From Helicobacter sp. NHP19-012 (GTDB lineage: Bacteria; Campylobacterota; Campylobacteria; Campylobacterales; Helicobacteraceae), in assembly GCF_019703325.1 (NCBI RefSeq), contig NZ_AP024825.1, positions 1 through 5,732 on the forward strand: a stretch of DNA of 5,732 nt, written 5' to 3'. This document shows positions 5,411-5,732 of the stretch, in pieces; the first letter of the stretch is position 1, and every line of letters starts with the position of its first letter. Made by a program: the position numbers and the translations under genes. Below the pieces are notes generated by a model that was given only the letters and a program-made list of their open reading frames with translations, was not told where the DNA came from and searched no databases.

Positions 5411-5430
5411 GTAGCGAGCCCCGTGTGGGG
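5411..5430 (+). repeat. Hairpin module GTAGCG-N2-CCCC-N4-GGGG (copy upstream of rep)
   Basis: GTAGCG (5411-5416), two bases, then CCCC-GTGT-GGGG (5419-5430). The same arrangement with the same spacing and orientation occurs at 2347-2366 on the other side of rep, and both copies are preceded by ACCAA and followed by a stretch ending in TGGC. A 4-bp GC stem with a 4-base loop fits nick-site hairpins of rolling-circle origins, but the nick sequence of the pC194 family (CTTGATA) is not present, so origin function is inferred. Confidence 0.45.
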
Positions 5431-5499
5431 GGGCATTTTGTGGCATTTAGGCTAGATGCTTTTAATAGAAAAATAAGCGAGTTGTGATGATAAGAGTTT

Positions 5500-5732
5500 T
5501 TAGCGAGTGGTGCTTTTTTGGAGCTCTTGGGTTGGGGCTGTTGGGCTGGAGGCAAGTTGCTTTTTCAGGCTGGCGAGTTCTTTTGCCATTTTATTTTTCT
5601 CTTTAACTGCTATTTTGTTTCCTTTTCTCAAGGACGCATTTTCTTGGGCTAGGATTTGGGCGTGCTCATAAGGGTTATATTCATCGGGGGACATTTTGCT
5701 GGGGTCATATTCTCTTGTTATGTTAAGTTGCT
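5500..5732 (-). CDS. Probable C-terminal end of the Mob relaxase (5' partial at right edge)
   Basis: The frame is open from the right edge to a stop at 5500, giving at least 76 residues. After a short stretch (EYDPSKMSPDEYNPYEH) comes a lysine-rich coiled coil containing LAQENASLRKGNK and KELASLKKQLA, then a Ser/Thr/Pro tail. An internal ATG at 5694 would give a 64-residue protein, but no ribosome site precedes it, so I treat it as an internal methionine. If the window is a circle, this frame continues that of mob across the ends: 419 codons, one junction codon and 76 codons, close to the 494 residues of MobM. The junction codon would read TAG, so the join is either an amber codon or a base-level error at the contig ends. 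The alternative is an unrelated gene cut by the window edge. Confidence 0.5.
   Translation of the reverse strand, partial: QLNITREYDPSKMSPDEYNPYEHAQILAQENASLRKGNKIAVKEKNKMAKELASLKKQLASSPTAPTQELQKSTTR

Larger units (their letters stand above)
5128..5499. other. Intergenic leader of rep: short palindromes, weak promoter candidate, origin-like hairpin
   Basis: No credible gene lies between the end of the mob-like segment and rep. On the minus strand TATAAG (5220-5215) could be a -10 box, without a good -35. A perfect 10-bp palindrome CTAAGCTTAG (5184-5193) and a nearby AGCTTAAGG (5202-5210, partial direct repeat of AGCTTAGG) sit between this box and the ribosome site, a typical operator position. 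GGGCTTTTAATGCT (5276-5289) is an exact copy of a 14-mer in the repeat array at 2125-2138. A hairpin module at 5411-5430 is listed separately. No intrinsic terminator with a T-run is visible. Confidence 0.45.

Noticed and set aside
5316..5555. Minus-strand frame of 79 codons downstream of the mob-like end
   Set aside because: It overlaps the coiled-coil frame in another phase and consists largely of Pro/Lys/Ser low complexity.

Overview
The window looks like most or all of a small mobilizable plasmid (5.7 kb). Everything that convincingly codes is on the minus strand. There are two gene loci. One is a relaxase/mobilization gene of MobV (Mob/Pre) type: its 5' part occupies 1-1258 and its probable 3' end 5500-5732. 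The other is a very large replication initiator gene (2488-5127, 879 codons) with the HUH signature of Rep_1 / pC194-type rolling-circle initiators. I see no chromosomal housekeeping gene, tRNA, rRNA or CRISPR array. Moderate GC, AAGGA-type ribosome sites and the general look of the proteins make a Helicobacter or related epsilonproteobacterial host my best guess. That guess comes from memory of similar plasmids, not from a search.

Layout, left to right: (1) 1-1258, mob, reading leftwards off the edge. (2) 1259-2487, about 1.2 kb without a credible gene but rich in DNA structure: two 19-bp direct repeats, an imperfect palindrome of about 190 nt, a 120-nt inverted repeat with an AT-rich loop, an array of heptamers GASAGAT spaced by about 33 bp, and a cluster of hairpins ending in a three-way-junction-like fold just behind rep. 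(3) 2488-5127, rep. (4) 5128-5499, the rep leader region, with a hairpin module that matches one found on the other side of rep. (5) 5500-5732, a coiled-coil C-terminus that reads in the same frame as mob if the window ends are joined. The joined length (about 496 residues) is close to that of pMV158 MobM, so the molecule may be a circle opened inside mob.

The most unusual object is the rep gene. Residues 1-465 form the HUH initiator. The last 193 codons encode a ribbon-helix-helix (CopG/Arc-like) DNA-binding segment, two C4 zinc ribbons of topoisomerase type, a Pro/Gln-rich linker and a C-terminus NDECPF that resembles the acidic tip of single-stranded-DNA-binding protein (SSB). This block begins at an in-frame ATG with a near-ideal Shine-Dalgarno sequence, so one gene may make both the full initiator and a separate short protein, in the manner of phiX174 A/A*. 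pMV158-type plasmids carry a small RHH repressor (CopG) as a separate gene; here it may be nested inside rep.

Inferred working model: Rep nicks at one of the GTAGCG-N2-CCCC-N4-GGGG hairpins that lie on both sides of rep, the RHH part (in Rep or in the short product) binds the phased heptamer array, the SSB-like tip recruits host single-strand DNA proteins, and MobV allows transfer by a helper conjugation system. Of these, only the motifs and repeats are seen directly.
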